Below, one piece after another: positions 53,878 to 63,498 of a stretch of 64,000 nucleotides of DNA; the first letter of the stretch is position 1; every line of letters starts with the position of its first letter. Below the pieces are notes generated by a model, which ran no database searches, was not told the DNA's origin, and saw only the letters and a program-made list of their open reading frames with translations. The position numbers were made by a program, and so were the translations under genes. Origin of the DNA: Erwinia persicina NBRC 102418 (GTDB lineage Bacteria; Pseudomonadota; Gammaproteobacteria; Enterobacterales; Enterobacteriaceae); the NCBI RefSeq assembly GCF_001571305.1, contig NZ_BCTN01000002.1:124001-188000 (forward strand). The letters run 5' to 3'.

Positions 53878-53978
53878 GATGTTGCCTCACAGAAGGGGTA
53901 AGGGGTGTTGTGACGACGCCTATTCTGCCACAATGCGCCGCAGAATAGGGCTGTTCATTTCGCGGGTGAATTAAAAAA

Positions 53979-54515
53979 ATGAAGTTTTCATTTCCTCTGA
54001 TCCTTCTGCACTGGCTGACCGTCATTTTGCTGCTGCTGGCCTATGGATCCATTCTGATTAGCGACTTCGCCCGGCCAGGCACCTGGCACGGTTATGCCAT
54101 CGCCGTCACCCATGTCACGGCCGGAGCCACCGTCTTACTGACGATGGTGGCACGACTGATGATTCGGCTGCATCAGCGGTCCCCGGCCATCATTCCGCCT
54201 CCGAAGCGCTGGCACACCGCGCTGAGTCATCTGACCCATGCCTGCATCTATGCGTTATTCATTTCCCTGCCGGCCCTGGCGCTGGCGTCACGCTACTTCT
54301 GGGGAAGTGACTGGAGCCTTTACGGTCTGGCCATGCCCTTTAGTCAGACCGCCCGTCCGGCGCTTTCCGCCAGCCTGAACCACTGGCATACCGTACTGGC
54401 ACCGGTGGGCTACTGGCTGATTGGCATCCATGCGCTGGCGGCGCTGGTTCACCATTATATTTTCCGCGATAACACGCTGGTCAGGATGATGCCGTCACGG
54501 CAAAAAACGGGCTGA
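53979..54515 (+). CDS. Cytochrome b561-family membrane protein
   Basis: A 178-residue, four-TM cytochrome b of the same superfamily as the gene at 29937. Heme-ligand histidines occur in LILLHWLTVILLLL, THVTAGATVLL, HLTHACIYALF and GIHALAALVHHYIFRDNTL. It probably transfers electrons from quinol in the inner membrane. A clear ribosome site before the ATG is lacking. It stands alone; the partner is unknown. Confidence 0.86.
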   Translation: MKFSFPLILLHWLTVILLLLAYGSILISDFARPGTWHGYAIAVTHVTAGATVLLTMVARLMIRLHQRSPAIIPPPKRWHTALSHLTHACIYALFISLPALALASRYFWGSDWSLYGLAMPFSQTARPALSASLNHWHTVLAPVGYWLIGIHALAALVHHYIFRDNTLVRMMPSRQKTG

Positions 54516-54587
54516 AGATCACACTTTTGTCACCCGCGTGGCTGATAATATGCAGCCCTGATAAGCGAAAACCTAGGGGGAATTGCC

Positions 54588-55007
54588 ATGCCAGATATCA
54601 TGCCCGCCCGCTGCCACTGCGGTTCGGTGATGTTTAACGTCACCCTGGTCGACGGGCTGAACACCGCCCGGCGCTGTAACTGCTCCTTTTGCCGGATGCG
54701 CGGTGCCGTGGTGGTCTTTGCCTCAGCGCTGGATATCACCAAAGGCCAGGAGAGCCTGACCGAGTACCGCTTTAACAGCCGGGAGGTGGCACACTATTTC
54801 TGCGCTGTGTGCGGTATCTATACCTTCCATCAGAGCCGATCAAATCCGCAGCAGTACGGGATTAATGCCGCGTGCCTGGCCGGGGTTTCTCCCTTTGACT
54901 TTGCCTCGGTTAACGTCACGGATGGCATCAACCACCCGAAAGATGGCGGTGCAGGCGGCGTTGCCGGCACGCTGTCTTACATCCCCACACCGCCCGATGA
55001 TCACTGA
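54588..55007 (+). CDS. GFA-family (glutathione-dependent formaldehyde-activating type) protein
   Basis: A 139-residue zinc protein of the GFA fold. Zinc ligands appear in ARCHCGSVMFN, RRCNCSFCRMRGAVVVF and AHYFCAVCGIYTFHQ. The prototype condenses formaldehyde with glutathione, but most family members have other or unknown roles. AGGGGGAA precedes the ATG. It converges on the aldo/keto reductase gene with 16 bp between the stops. Confidence 0.9.
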   Translation: MPDIMPARCHCGSVMFNVTLVDGLNTARRCNCSFCRMRGAVVVFASALDITKGQESLTEYRFNSREVAHYFCAVCGIYTFHQSRSNPQQYGINAACLAGVSPFDFASVNVTDGINHPKDGGAGGVAGTLSYIPTPPDDH

Positions 55008-55023
55008 GCATCACTGAACACGG

Positions 55024-56010
55024 CTACCAGCGCTGATGCACCCAGGGGGCAATTTTATCGTCATACAGGCGTTTCAGCGCGGCCAGCGTCTCGTCCGGCA
55101 GGGCGCTCATCGCGCTGGCACGGGCGTTACCTGCCGACTGGACGGCATTTTTTGCACCGGGGATCACCACGCTGACGCAGTCATTCATTAAGATCCAGCG
55201 CAGGGCGAACATGGCCATCGTGTCATCCCCCTTCACGTACTGGCGGATTGCCTCCACCGCCTCAAGAGCAACATCCCACGGGACGCCGGAGAAGGTTTCG
55301 CCTTTATCGAAGGCTTCACCGTTGCGGTTAAAGGCACGGTGATCGTCGGCAGAGAAGGTGGTGGTCGCCGTCATCTTGCCGGTCAGCAGACCAGAGGCGA
55401 GCGGCACCCGGGCAATAATACCGACGTCGCGACGCTTCGCCTCGCGCAGCAGCAGTTCGGCCGGGCGCTGGCGGAAAATGTTATAAATCAGCTGTATGGA
55501 GGCGACGTTGGGATATTCCAGTGCCTTCAGGCCTTCCTCGACCTTTTCCACCGACACGCCGTAATGGCGAATTTTCCCGGCCGCCACCATCTCATCCATG
55601 ACCGCAAACACCTCCGGGGTGTAATAGATCTCGGTTGGCGGACAGTGCAACTGCACCAGGTCCAGGGTTTCCATTTGCAGGTTGTCGCGTGAGCGATCAA
55701 TAAAGGCGTTCAGATTTTGGGCAGTGTAACCCTGTGCCTCATGGGGGGAGAGGCGGCGGCCCAGCTTGGTGGCGACGAACGGGCGCTCTCCGCCGCGCTG
55801 GTTCAGCACCTCAGCAATGATCTTCTCTGAGCGGCCGTCACCATACACATCAGCGGTATCAATAAAGGTCATACCGGCATCCAGCGCGGCATTTAAGGCT
55901 TCCCGGGCATCGTCCAGACTCACTTCACCCCAGGTGCCGCCAATTGCCCATGCACCGAATCCGATCTCCCCGACCCGCTGGCCTGTTTTGCCAAGCATTC
56001 TCTGTTTCAT
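55024..56010 (-). CDS. Aldo/keto reductase
   Basis: A 328-residue NADPH-dependent reductase of the (beta/alpha)8 AKR fold. Motifs are VGEIGFGAWAIGGTWG, DAALDAGMTFIDTADVYGDGRSEKII (split Asp/Tyr part of the catalytic tetrad), FVATKLGRRL, LQMETLDLVQLHCPP (His) and CVSVVIPGAKNAVQ for the cofactor. The ATG at 56010 has AAGGA 7-8 nt upstream; ATGs at 56013 and 56025 are alternatives. It is divergent from a LysR gene that may regulate it. Confidence 0.91.
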   Translation of the reverse strand: MKQRMLGKTGQRVGEIGFGAWAIGGTWGEVSLDDAREALNAALDAGMTFIDTADVYGDGRSEKIIAEVLNQRGGERPFVATKLGRRLSPHEAQGYTAQNLNAFIDRSRDNLQMETLDLVQLHCPPTEIYYTPEVFAVMDEMVAAGKIRHYGVSVEKVEEGLKALEYPNVASIQLIYNIFRQRPAELLLREAKRRDVGIIARVPLASGLLTGKMTATTTFSADDHRAFNRNGEAFDKGETFSGVPWDVALEAVEAIRQYVKGDDTMAMFALRWILMNDCVSVVIPGAKNAVQSAGNARASAMSALPDETLAALKRLYDDKIAPWVHQRW

Positions 56011-56167
56011 CATCGCTTCCTTCATACGGTTAGGTAACGCGGGTTAGCGCGTGCGTACGCGCGTCGCCGCCTGAATCATTTCATCAGCTTAACGTTTACG
56101 CCGGGGGATAACCCGTGCTAAAAGATGAATGCTATTCATCCTGACAGTTAACCTGGTTCACCTTTCT

Positions 56168-57103
56168 ATGGAACGTGTTGATTTTGCCGACCTGCAAATT
56201 TTTCTGACGGTGCTGCGCTGCCGCAGCTTTAAGCTGGCCGGTATTGAGCGCGGGTTATCATCATCAGCGGTGAGCCATGCGATACGACGGCTGGAGACCC
56301 GCTTAGGCGCACGCCTGCTGAACAGAACCAGCAGAGCGGTCTCTTCTACTGCGCTGGGCCAGGATCTGGCCGAAAAACTGGCAGGGGGGTTTGACGCCAT
56401 CGCCGCCGCGCTGGAAACCCTGAATGCCCCAGGCCGGGGCAGCTTTGGTGTGCTGCGATTGAATGTCTTTGCAGATGCGGCGCGCCAGCTTATTGCCCCT
56501 GCGCTGCCTGAATTTGCCACGCAGTGCCCGCAGGTGCGCTTAACCATCGTCGTGGAAGACCGGCCGGTGGATATCACCGCCGGAGGATTTGACGCAGGCA
56601 TGCGCTACGGCCATCTGGTGCCGGAGGATATGGTTGCCGTGCCGCTGACCGGGCCGCAGCGGTGGATAGTGGCCGGTTCCCCTGATTACCTCCGACGCCG
56701 CGGAACGCCACAGACGCCTGCCGACCTGGCCGGCCATCACTGTATTCAGCTCCTGCTGGGCGATAACGCTCACTTTCGCTGGGAGTTTGCTGGCCCGGAC
56801 GGCACTTACAGCCTCAGTGTGCCCGGCTTAATCACACTGAAGGATACCGCCACCTCGATATCGGCGGCAAAGGCAGGTATTGGCTTAACTTACGTGCTCG
56901 AGTCCCGTATAAAGCAGGAGCTGGCAGAAGGGACGCTGGTCAGTACCTTGCCGGCACACGCTGCGCACGGTGACCCCTTTAACATTTATTACAGCAGCCG
57001 CCGGTATGTGCATCCGGCGCTGAGAGAACTGGTGAATATCATTCGTACCGGCAACGGCCTGCAGCCCTTGCCCGCGATTCCGAGCGTCACGCTGCAGGAA
57101 TAG
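56168..57103 (+). CDS. LysR family transcriptional regulator (CrgA-like)
   Basis: A 311-residue regulator starting at the ATG at 56168. The HTH is MERVDFADLQIFLTVLRCRSFKLAGIERGLSSSAVSHAIRRLETRLGARLLNRTSRAV in order, and the effector domain has DITAGGFDAGMRYGHLVPEDMVAVPL and SISAAKAGIGLTYVLESRI. It is divergent from the aldo/keto reductase with 157 bp between starts, the classical LysR target arrangement. No effector is known. Confidence 0.92.
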   Translation: MERVDFADLQIFLTVLRCRSFKLAGIERGLSSSAVSHAIRRLETRLGARLLNRTSRAVSSTALGQDLAEKLAGGFDAIAAALETLNAPGRGSFGVLRLNVFADAARQLIAPALPEFATQCPQVRLTIVVEDRPVDITAGGFDAGMRYGHLVPEDMVAVPLTGPQRWIVAGSPDYLRRRGTPQTPADLAGHHCIQLLLGDNAHFRWEFAGPDGTYSLSVPGLITLKDTATSISAAKAGIGLTYVLESRIKQELAEGTLVSTLPAHAAHGDPFNIYYSSRRYVHPALRELVNIIRTGNGLQPLPAIPSVTLQE

Positions 57104-57158
57104 TACCGGTCCGATACCCGTTTTTGTCTTTAACCCTATGACTATCAGGCAGATAACA

Positions 57159-57908
57159 ATGAAAAATATCCTGGCCGTGCTTCTCACCCTGACATCGTTT
57201 TCCGCTATGGCCACCGCGACATCTGCCGTGCTGAAACCGGTTCCTCTGAGTGCCATAAAAAAACAGAGTGAGCAGTATCATGCGATCTGTCAGGCGATAA
57301 AGAGCGGATGTCCGGCTGACTCAACGCTCTGGCGGGAAAAAGGGGCCGGGCGCGCCGTTTACTTAACCAGCCCGGGGCCCACATTAATCAGAATGAACAG
57401 GTCGAATGGCGAATGGGTGATGGATGGCCGCTGGGACTTTAGCCACCACGAAAGCCGCGATAACAGCGATGACGGCGAGCTGACCCGCAGTGAGGTCACT
57501 CTGTTTCCGGCACTCTATCCTCTGAGCCAGACAAAGCAGGCGGTGGCGCTGGTGTCCACCTGGTCTACGGGGTACTCCGGCGGCGGGCGGGAAGAAGCGT
57601 ATGCCGACTTTCTGATGCTGAAGGCTGACGGGGAGTATCAGACCGCCTTCAGTAATGTTCCTTTTTCTTCACGGGAGATGATCCGGGCCTGTTTTTCTGA
57701 GCAAGATTATGCCAAAAAATCGCACTGTCATGATGAAAGCTGGCGCATTCTTACCCTGCAGTTTACAGACGAGGGCAGGGAGTATTACAGCTGGAAATTT
57801 ATCACCAAAGCGTCGGACTGGCCTTCCTTTACCGATAAATCGGCCATTACCGTCGGCATAACAGAGAAGACAGCCTATCCTTTCCAACCCGATACGTCAG
57901 CGCAGTAA
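57159..57908 (+). CDS. Secreted protein of unknown function
   Basis: The ATG at 57159 gives 249 residues with a signal peptide (ILAVLLTLTSFSAMATA). The mature part includes YHAICQAIKSGCPADSTLWREKG, VSTWSTGYSGGGREEAYADFLML, IRACFSEQDYAKKSHCHDESW and YYSWKF; four cysteines may form disulfides in the periplasm. No family is recognised. It lies 55 bp after the LysR gene and converges on the glycosyltransferase gene. Confidence 0.75.
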   Translation: MKNILAVLLTLTSFSAMATATSAVLKPVPLSAIKKQSEQYHAICQAIKSGCPADSTLWREKGAGRAVYLTSPGPTLIRMNRSNGEWVMDGRWDFSHHESRDNSDDGELTRSEVTLFPALYPLSQTKQAVALVSTWSTGYSGGGREEAYADFLMLKADGEYQTAFSNVPFSSREMIRACFSEQDYAKKSHCHDESWRILTLQFTDEGREYYSWKFITKASDWPSFTDKSAITVGITEKTAYPFQPDTSAQ

Positions 57909-57928
57909 TAATGGCCGAAAACGCCGCG

Positions 57929-59041
57929 TTAACGCGCGTGTGGCAGGGGCCGCGCCACCGTATCCTGATGCTCCAGGGGACGGTGACGTCCGGCTCTGAC
58001 TATCAGTCGCCTTAATACCGTCCGGAATTCATCAAGATCAATATTATTAATCTGGCTGCCGACCACAATGGCTTCTGAAATATCCTGCATCGCAGGCCAG
58101 CGCGTCTTGTAATTGGCATAAACGGCGATAGCCGGAATATTATAGGCGCTAGCCATATGCAGAACCGACGTGTCCGGGGTGATAGCAAGGGTCGCGTTTT
58201 TTATCACTGCCGCCGAGCGCGCAATCGACGGCGGGAGTGAAATGCGGTGTACACGGTCATAAAGGCGGGTTAATGCGGTCGCTTTATCGCGGCCGTCAGG
58301 GCCGTGAACGATCACCACAGGCAGGCTGGTTTCAGAGGTAATCCGCGCAATAAGCTTTGATGCGGTGGCCAGCGAGAAGGTGCGCTCCGCTACGCTTCCG
58401 TCCAGGTTAAGGGCAATATAGTGCCCAAACTGCCGCGTTTCCTGACCCACTTCCTCCAGCACACGATCACTGAGGGGAAATTCAAACGCGGGTCTGACTG
58501 GCGGGAAACCCGCTTCTCTCATCAGCACTGACCAGGTCATGGGCACGGGCGCACGAAAAACTTGATCCATTCGGGAGGCTGTCTGACACAAGGGGGAATA
58601 ACACTTCATCGTTAAGCCGACAGCCTGTAAATTCGTTTTTGCCCTTAACCGGCTGATAAAGAGCATGGTTTTGAAGTTTTTTTTACGCATTGCCTCAATG
58701 CAGAGATCCGGTACGCCATATTCCTTTCTTATTTTCCCGGCCACCGCTTTAATTTCCTGATATGTTGCCCCGTCCTGACAGGGCATACTGATAACGGTCA
58801 GCGTTGTCTGCCTCAGTGAGAGGGCGTCGAAGACGGGTCTGTTGAGTCGCGAAGCCACGATGATCAGGCGATCGATGCGGTGATATTCCAGCGAACGGAT
58901 AAGTGGGAATACGGACATCGCATCCCCGATCTGGTCGGGAATATGAATAACGGCAAGGGAAACGGTGGCAGTATTGATTGCGGCTGCGCGGTAGTCGTAA
59001 AAAGAATAGGCAAAGTGCCTCACCCTCGACAGTAATGACAT
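57929..59041 (-). CDS. Glycosyltransferase family 9 (heptosyltransferase-like)
   Basis: A 370-residue GT-B enzyme resembling ADP-heptose:LPS heptosyltransferases: VIHIPDQIGDAMSVFPLIRSLEYHRIDRLIIVAS, IALNLDGSVAERTFSLATASKLIARI and the family's C-terminal VIKNATLAITPDTSVLHMASAYNIPAIAVYANY (read in parts). It would add heptose or a similar sugar to a lipopolysaccharide or capsule acceptor. It is not in a waa cluster; the isolated position suggests a modification gene. Confidence 0.87.
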   Translation of the reverse strand: MSLLSRVRHFAYSFYDYRAAAINTATVSLAVIHIPDQIGDAMSVFPLIRSLEYHRIDRLIIVASRLNRPVFDALSLRQTTLTVISMPCQDGATYQEIKAVAGKIRKEYGVPDLCIEAMRKKNFKTMLFISRLRAKTNLQAVGLTMKCYSPLCQTASRMDQVFRAPVPMTWSVLMREAGFPPVRPAFEFPLSDRVLEEVGQETRQFGHYIALNLDGSVAERTFSLATASKLIARITSETSLPVVIVHGPDGRDKATALTRLYDRVHRISLPPSIARSAAVIKNATLAITPDTSVLHMASAYNIPAIAVYANYKTRWPAMQDISEAIVVGSQINNIDLDEFRTVLRRLIVRAGRHRPLEHQDTVARPLPHAR

Positions 59042-59212
59042 ATTACAACACGCTCCCTGCGAAAATAATCATCCCTTATGACCAAACAGGACACTGATTA
59101 TAACGGCCCAGAAGGAGGGCCTGTAGTGTAATATTGCGCCGTCCACCCCTTCAACACGGCCAGCCCCTTCCCGCACGTTGTGTTTGTTGCGGTGTCAGCA
59201 GGGCCGGCCCCT

Positions 59213-60418
59213 TCAGACTGCCATACCGCGCACTGCACGGCGGTGTCCCATACGGAAGAACACCAGACCGGCAACAGAAAAACCAATCAGGGCAATAAAC
59301 ATCACCGGCGGCGGCGTGAAGCTGAGTAAAAAACCGCACAGTACGGGATTAATCGCTCCGCCGATATTACTCAGGTTCTGCATCCCGTAGTAACTGCCTT
59401 TCATATGGTCGGGCGCAATGAAATCGATAAACATATACTCCACCGGAATGACGATCAGTTCGCCAAAGCTGAAAATGACCATCGCCAGCATCCACAGCAG
59501 CACCGACGGGCCGGCCAGCATAAATCCGGCCAGACCGAGAATAAAGAACAGCGTGCCGAAAAATAACCATTTGAACAGGTTATCCTGCTTCATGCCGCTG
59601 CTCATCACGTACTGAAAGGCAATCACAATCGTCGCGTTAGTGATCATGATGGCACCAATCACTTTATAGGCATAAGCGGCATCGGCGATGATGATCAGGT
59701 ACTGCGACAGATAACCGGTGAACTGCCCGAAGACAATCGACCCGCAGGTGCTGCCCAGCGTAAACCAGACCAGACAGCGGTCTTTAAGCAGGATAGAAAA
59801 CGTCTGGCGCAGGCCGGGTTTTTCCAGCGGCTTCAGCTCGATATCATGACGTTCTGGCCGGTCAGGAATATGGCGTAATCCCACCATCAGGGTGATAACC
59901 GTTCCCAGCGCCAGCGTGCCGGAAATCATAAACGGCAGACGGGGATCAAAACCAGCCAGCCAGACGCCAAGCGACGACCCCACGGCCCAGCCGACGTTGA
60001 TCAGCGTGTAGTTCATTGAAAAGGCTTTGACCCGCTTTTCCACCGGCAGCCAGGCGGCAATACAGGCCTTAATGGTAATACTGAGAAGGGCGTATGAGGC
60101 GTTGAGCAGGGCGATGACCATCACCACGCTGCCTACGCCTGGCAACAGCGGCAGTAAAAAAAAGCTGAGTGCGAACAGACTGACGGAAAAACCAATCAGC
60201 GTACGGTGACTGAATCTGTCAACCAGATAGCCGCCGTAGAGGCTGCTGAAGATGCCGATGGCGAGGCTTGCGCCCATTATAAGACCGACACTTTCTGGCA
60301 GCAGATGATAGTGCTCAGTCAGATAAATGGTCAGGAATGGCAGCGTGACACCACGACCGATGGTCAGCACCAGGGAACCTGCAAGCAGGGCAAGAATAAG
60401 CGGCGGCATTCCTTTCAT
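59213..60418 (-). CDS. MFS transporter, YdeE-like
   Basis: A 401-residue, 12-TM major facilitator that resembles E. coli YdeE (dipeptide/arabinose exporter candidate). Shared stretches are SLVLTIGRGVTLPFLTIYL, FSMNYTLINVGWAVGSSLG, LKDRCLVWFTLG, GQFTGYLSQYLIIIADA, and PVEYMFIDFIAPDHMKGSYYGMQNL near TM11. It exports small solutes by proton antiport; the substrate is unknown. The 171-bp gap to the glycosyltransferase holds no gene. Confidence 0.88.
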   Translation of the reverse strand: MKGMPPLILALLAGSLVLTIGRGVTLPFLTIYLTEHYHLLPESVGLIMGASLAIGIFSSLYGGYLVDRFSHRTLIGFSVSLFALSFFLLPLLPGVGSVVMVIALLNASYALLSITIKACIAAWLPVEKRVKAFSMNYTLINVGWAVGSSLGVWLAGFDPRLPFMISGTLALGTVITLMVGLRHIPDRPERHDIELKPLEKPGLRQTFSILLKDRCLVWFTLGSTCGSIVFGQFTGYLSQYLIIIADAAYAYKVIGAIMITNATIVIAFQYVMSSGMKQDNLFKWLFFGTLFFILGLAGFMLAGPSVLLWMLAMVIFSFGELIVIPVEYMFIDFIAPDHMKGSYYGMQNLSNIGGAINPVLCGFLLSFTPPPVMFIALIGFSVAGLVFFRMGHRRAVRGMAV

Positions 60419-60585
60419 TTAGTTCACAATCTTCCATCAAAACATTAACAACAAGACCTCTTACTCTACGCGGTTACGCAGGATTTTTTGTGTCGTTAAA
60501 GCAACGTTTATCAAGGTGTTAATAAGACAAAATGCTACAGAAACTTCTTATTATGGTGGGGAATAGGGACGCCGCGATCCGCTGT

Positions 60586-60614
60586 TTCTGCCCACGCCGC
60601 TGGCGTGAGCAGAA
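60586..60614. terminator. Long hairpin after the metallophosphoesterase gene
   Basis: TTCTGCCCACGCC (60586-60598) and GGCGTGAGCAGAA (60602-60614) pair over 13 bp with one mismatch, starting 7 bp beyond the minus-strand stop at 60621. There is no U-tract. Confidence 0.5.
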
Positions 60615-60620
60615 GCGCCA

Positions 60621-61739
60621 TTATTTTTTGCGCGTCAGGGTGATACGGGTCAGTTCTGAGGGGCGTCCTAACCGTACCGCCATCCCCGGCCAGAGCCCGG
60701 TTCCGTTGTTCACGTACAGCTGCATGCCGTCGACGTCGTACAGACCGGAGACAAAACCGCCGTTGGGCGCAGCAAACAGGCGGTCAAACCCCAGGATCAA
60801 ACCGCCGTGCGTATGCCCGGAAAGCTGAATATCCACCCCCTGTGTTGCATTCTGTCGGGCATTTCGCGGCTGATGGTCGAGTAACACCACCGGCGCGTTG
60901 TCCGGGGCACCGGCCAGTGCCTTGCTCAGATCGGATCCCTCAGCCCCCCGCGCGGAGGCAGAGGCGTCCGTCAGCCCGGCGATCACCAGCCTGGCGCTGC
61001 CGCGAGAAATAACAGTATGGCGGTTGAGCAGAGGATGCAGCCCCAGCGTGGCCAGATGCGCCGTCCAGGCTTCCTGTTCAAAAAAATACTCATGGTTGCC
61101 GGTGATCGCCAGGACACCGTCGGGGGCCTGTAATCCCCGTAACGGTGCCACGTCCTGCCTGCGGTTTTCCAGCGTACCGTCAATCACATCCCCGGTCACC
61201 ACAATCAGATCCACGTTCAGTGCCGTGGCCCGCTTCACTAATTCCGCAGTCCAGCGGGCATTAAACAGCCGGGTGATATGTAAATCCGTTAACTGCAGAA
61301 GCTGATAACCTTCAAACTCTTCCGGCAGATTGGCAACCGGGATGGTGACATCCTTCAGAGCCGGCACGCGGATGGCCTGCTGTACGCCGTAGGTGGCCAG
61401 GCCGATGGCCAGTATGGCAGCCAGGTAGCGCACGCCCGGAACGATGGTCAGCGGATGCCTGACCAGCATTGAGATCAGCGTCACGACATCAATCACGATC
61501 TGTGTGAACGCAAGCAACAGCACGACACTGAAGGCCCAGTTAAACAGGATAATCAGCGTTCGCGGCATCTCCGGGGCAAAAACACTGCCAGAGGTAAAAC
61601 GGCTGACTAACAGGTACTGGGTGGCCAGTAGAGCCAGCAGCGACAGGATGATTTTTAACGCCAGGGGCAGGGACAGCGGAACGATAAACCGCCCAATAAC
61701 ATACCAGGCGGGGAGACTGAAAATAAGGTGAAACATCAT
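60621..61739 (-). CDS. Membrane-anchored metallophosphoesterase (YaeI/YkuE type)
   Basis: A 372-residue protein with about four N-terminal TM helices (residues 5-115) and a calcineurin-like phosphoesterase domain. The metal motifs are LLQLTDLHITRLF, VVTGDVIDG, ITGNHEYFF, VVLLDHQPRNA and SGHTHGGLI, the full dimetal set. Relatives act on UDP-diacylglucosamine or phosphodiesters; the substrate is unknown. It is divergent from ymjA. Confidence 0.92.
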   Translation of the reverse strand: MMFHLIFSLPAWYVIGRFIVPLSLPLALKIILSLLALLATQYLLVSRFTSGSVFAPEMPRTLIILFNWAFSVVLLLAFTQIVIDVVTLISMLVRHPLTIVPGVRYLAAILAIGLATYGVQQAIRVPALKDVTIPVANLPEEFEGYQLLQLTDLHITRLFNARWTAELVKRATALNVDLIVVTGDVIDGTLENRRQDVAPLRGLQAPDGVLAITGNHEYFFEQEAWTAHLATLGLHPLLNRHTVISRGSARLVIAGLTDASASARGAEGSDLSKALAGAPDNAPVVLLDHQPRNARQNATQGVDIQLSGHTHGGLILGFDRLFAAPNGGFVSGLYDVDGMQLYVNNGTGLWPGMAVRLGRPSELTRITLTRKK

Positions 61740-61905
61740 TATTTCCCTAACAAAAGTGCGTACTTACGCAAAAAAAATGAAAACAGCGGATTTTATCGAC
61801 TGACGGTTAACCTGTGACGATGAAAACGTGAAAAAGGTGTCAGATCATAGGCCATTACACAGTACACTTCTTACTGAATCAGAGATTAACCCTGGAGAGC
61901 GACTG

Positions 61906-62151
61906 ATGAGTAATGACGTACCCCTGAAATTTTATGACATCGTAGATGAGTACTCGACGGAAACCACCCAGCCGGTGCAGGAAGCCGATCGCACACCGCT
62001 GGCACACTATTTCCAGCTGCTGATCACCCGCCTGATGGACGGCGAAGAAATTGGTGAGGATACACAGAAAGAGATCGCCAGTGAAGCCGGTATTGACGCG
62101 GAACGGATTGATGAAATCGCCACGTTCCTGAATCAATGGGGCAATGAGTAG
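61906..62151 (+). CDS. ymjA: YmjA family protein (DUF2543)
   Basis: The ATG at 61906 is chosen because the 81-residue product then matches E. coli YmjA (81 aa) from end to end: [36 protein letters not shown] and [16 protein letters not shown]. The protein is acidic and helical, with unknown function. A hairpin follows the stop by 11 bp. The upstream in-frame start at 61828 has no support. Confidence 0.93.
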   Translation: MSNDVPLKFYDIVDEYSTETTQPVQEADRTPLAHYFQLLITRLMDGEEIGEDTQKEIASEAGIDAERIDEIATFLNQWGNE

Positions 62152-62162
62152 TTGCTGATGCC

Positions 62163-62197
62163 GGTGATGTGAATTTCACTCGGGCATTCACATCACC
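62163..62197 (+). terminator. Hairpin after ymjA
   Basis: GGTGATGTGAAT (62163-62174) and ATTCACATCACC (62186-62197) form a perfect 12-bp stem with an 11-nt loop; the tail TTCATAAC is weakly U-rich. Confidence 0.6.
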
Positions 62198-62263
62198 TTC
62201 ATAACGTGGCACGTTTCTCTGCCCGCTTTCAGCTTTTCACCGGCAGAGCAGGGAAGTGAGGTC

Positions 62264-62794
62264 TCAGTAAAAATCCTCCCATTCGCCCCGGGAAGGCATC
62301 GGGGTCGTGCAGGGCTTATATTGAATGACAGATCCCATTTGGGCATTATCAATGGGTTTCACCGTGATCGTCTGACCGTCCATCAGCGACCCCGTATCTA
62401 ACGTCAGTTTAAAATAGCGCCGCCGGGCGTTGGGGACTGTGTTATCACAGGTTTCGGCAACTTCAATATACAGGCCGGTCAGATACAACGCGGTAAAGCC
62501 GAGTGAGCCGCTGGCGGGGAATTCGCCCTTATAAATAGACTCTTTATTCGAGGTGCCACAATTCTTGCCACCGCCGCCCAGTGACGGAATGCTGAGGCAG
62601 AAAAACCGGTCGGGGCCAGGCACGAGCTGGTAAACTTTTATCGCCGTAGGGGGCAGCGGCCCACCGTTCTCATCCTCTACGCGCACGGTGAGGTGCAGCG
62701 GTTTGCGTAAAAGATGATCTTCCTTGTGCGTCATGCAGGTAGTCAGGGACAGTGTTATAACGGCCAGCGTGGCCAGGAGAGGCAGTAATTTCAT
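62264..62794 (-). CDS. Hypothetical lipoprotein
   Basis: The ATG at 62794 gives 176 residues with a lipoprotein signal (LLATLAVITLSLTTC, Cys20). The mature part is beta-rich: LHLTVRVEDENGGPLPPTAIKVYQL, then a Gly-rich loop SIPSLGGGGKNCG. Further cysteines (FFCL, KNCG, ETCD, KPCT) may pair. The VRVEDENGGPLPPTAIKVYQL stretch recalls the fold of small outer-membrane lipoproteins such as TssJ, but no T6SS gene is near, so this is only a hint. Confidence 0.75.
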   Translation of the reverse strand: MKLLPLLATLAVITLSLTTCMTHKEDHLLRKPLHLTVRVEDENGGPLPPTAIKVYQLVPGPDRFFCLSIPSLGGGGKNCGTSNKESIYKGEFPASGSLGFTALYLTGLYIEVAETCDNTVPNARRRYFKLTLDTGSLMDGQTITVKPIDNAQMGSVIQYKPCTTPMPSRGEWEDFY

Positions 62795-62963
62795 CGGTGA
62801 TGTGATTCTCTGTGATTCAGTCCCGGAAAACCGTCCCGTGCTGACTGCCACACAGGGGGAAACGTACAGGATTGTAGCACGTTATGTCAGACCGACACGG
62901 GTGCTTCAGTAAATAGCCCCTGGCGCTGCATCACCGAATAGTACTGACAACAGGGATATTTAC

Positions 62964-63392
62964 ATGAGACTTACTGCTGCCATTATCGTTTTAACGTCAT
63001 TCACCTCTTCTGCTCAATCTCATGCCATCGAATGGAAAACACGCTGTGATGACGAGGCATTTTCACTGCCCGTTGATCAACAAAGCCATCCGTTAGTGGT
63101 CAATGAAAATCAGATAGTAATATCGGTTCATACGAAACGTATTGACGCTAATAAGATGGGGGTCTTCCTGGATAAGACGCTCGATCTTGGCACGGGAGGC
63201 ATGACGCTTAACTGGGACAACTTTAGTAAAACGGCAAAAATAGCGGATATGACCTTTAAGGGCAGGGAAGGCGTATTTCGCTGGTATGGTTTCTTTGATA
63301 ATGTTCAGCAGAAACGCGTCTGGGTGGCGCAACCTGACTTTGTGGAAACCTATGCCAAAAATGGCCAGATTAAACTGATCGCCTGTGATTAA
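62964..63392 (+). CDS. Secreted protein of unknown function
   Basis: A 142-residue protein with a signal peptide (RLTAAIIVLTSFTSSAQSHA) and a small beta-rich mature domain (WKTRCDDEAFSL, VISVHTKRI, GGMTLNWDNFSK, RVWVAQPDFVETY, LIACD). Two cysteines near the two ends of the mature chain could form a disulfide. I do not recognise the family. AGGGATATTTAC precedes the ATG. Confidence 0.7.
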   Translation: MRLTAAIIVLTSFTSSAQSHAIEWKTRCDDEAFSLPVDQQSHPLVVNENQIVISVHTKRIDANKMGVFLDKTLDLGTGGMTLNWDNFSKTAKIADMTFKGREGVFRWYGFFDNVQQKRVWVAQPDFVETYAKNGQIKLIACD

Positions 63393-63498
63393 TTTTCCCC
63401 ATTACCCAGTAGGCGAAATACCCGCGCGAACGGCGATAGTGATAAAATTATTTATCAGGATTATATCATCCCGGTTCAGAAGATAATCAAAACAGAAT

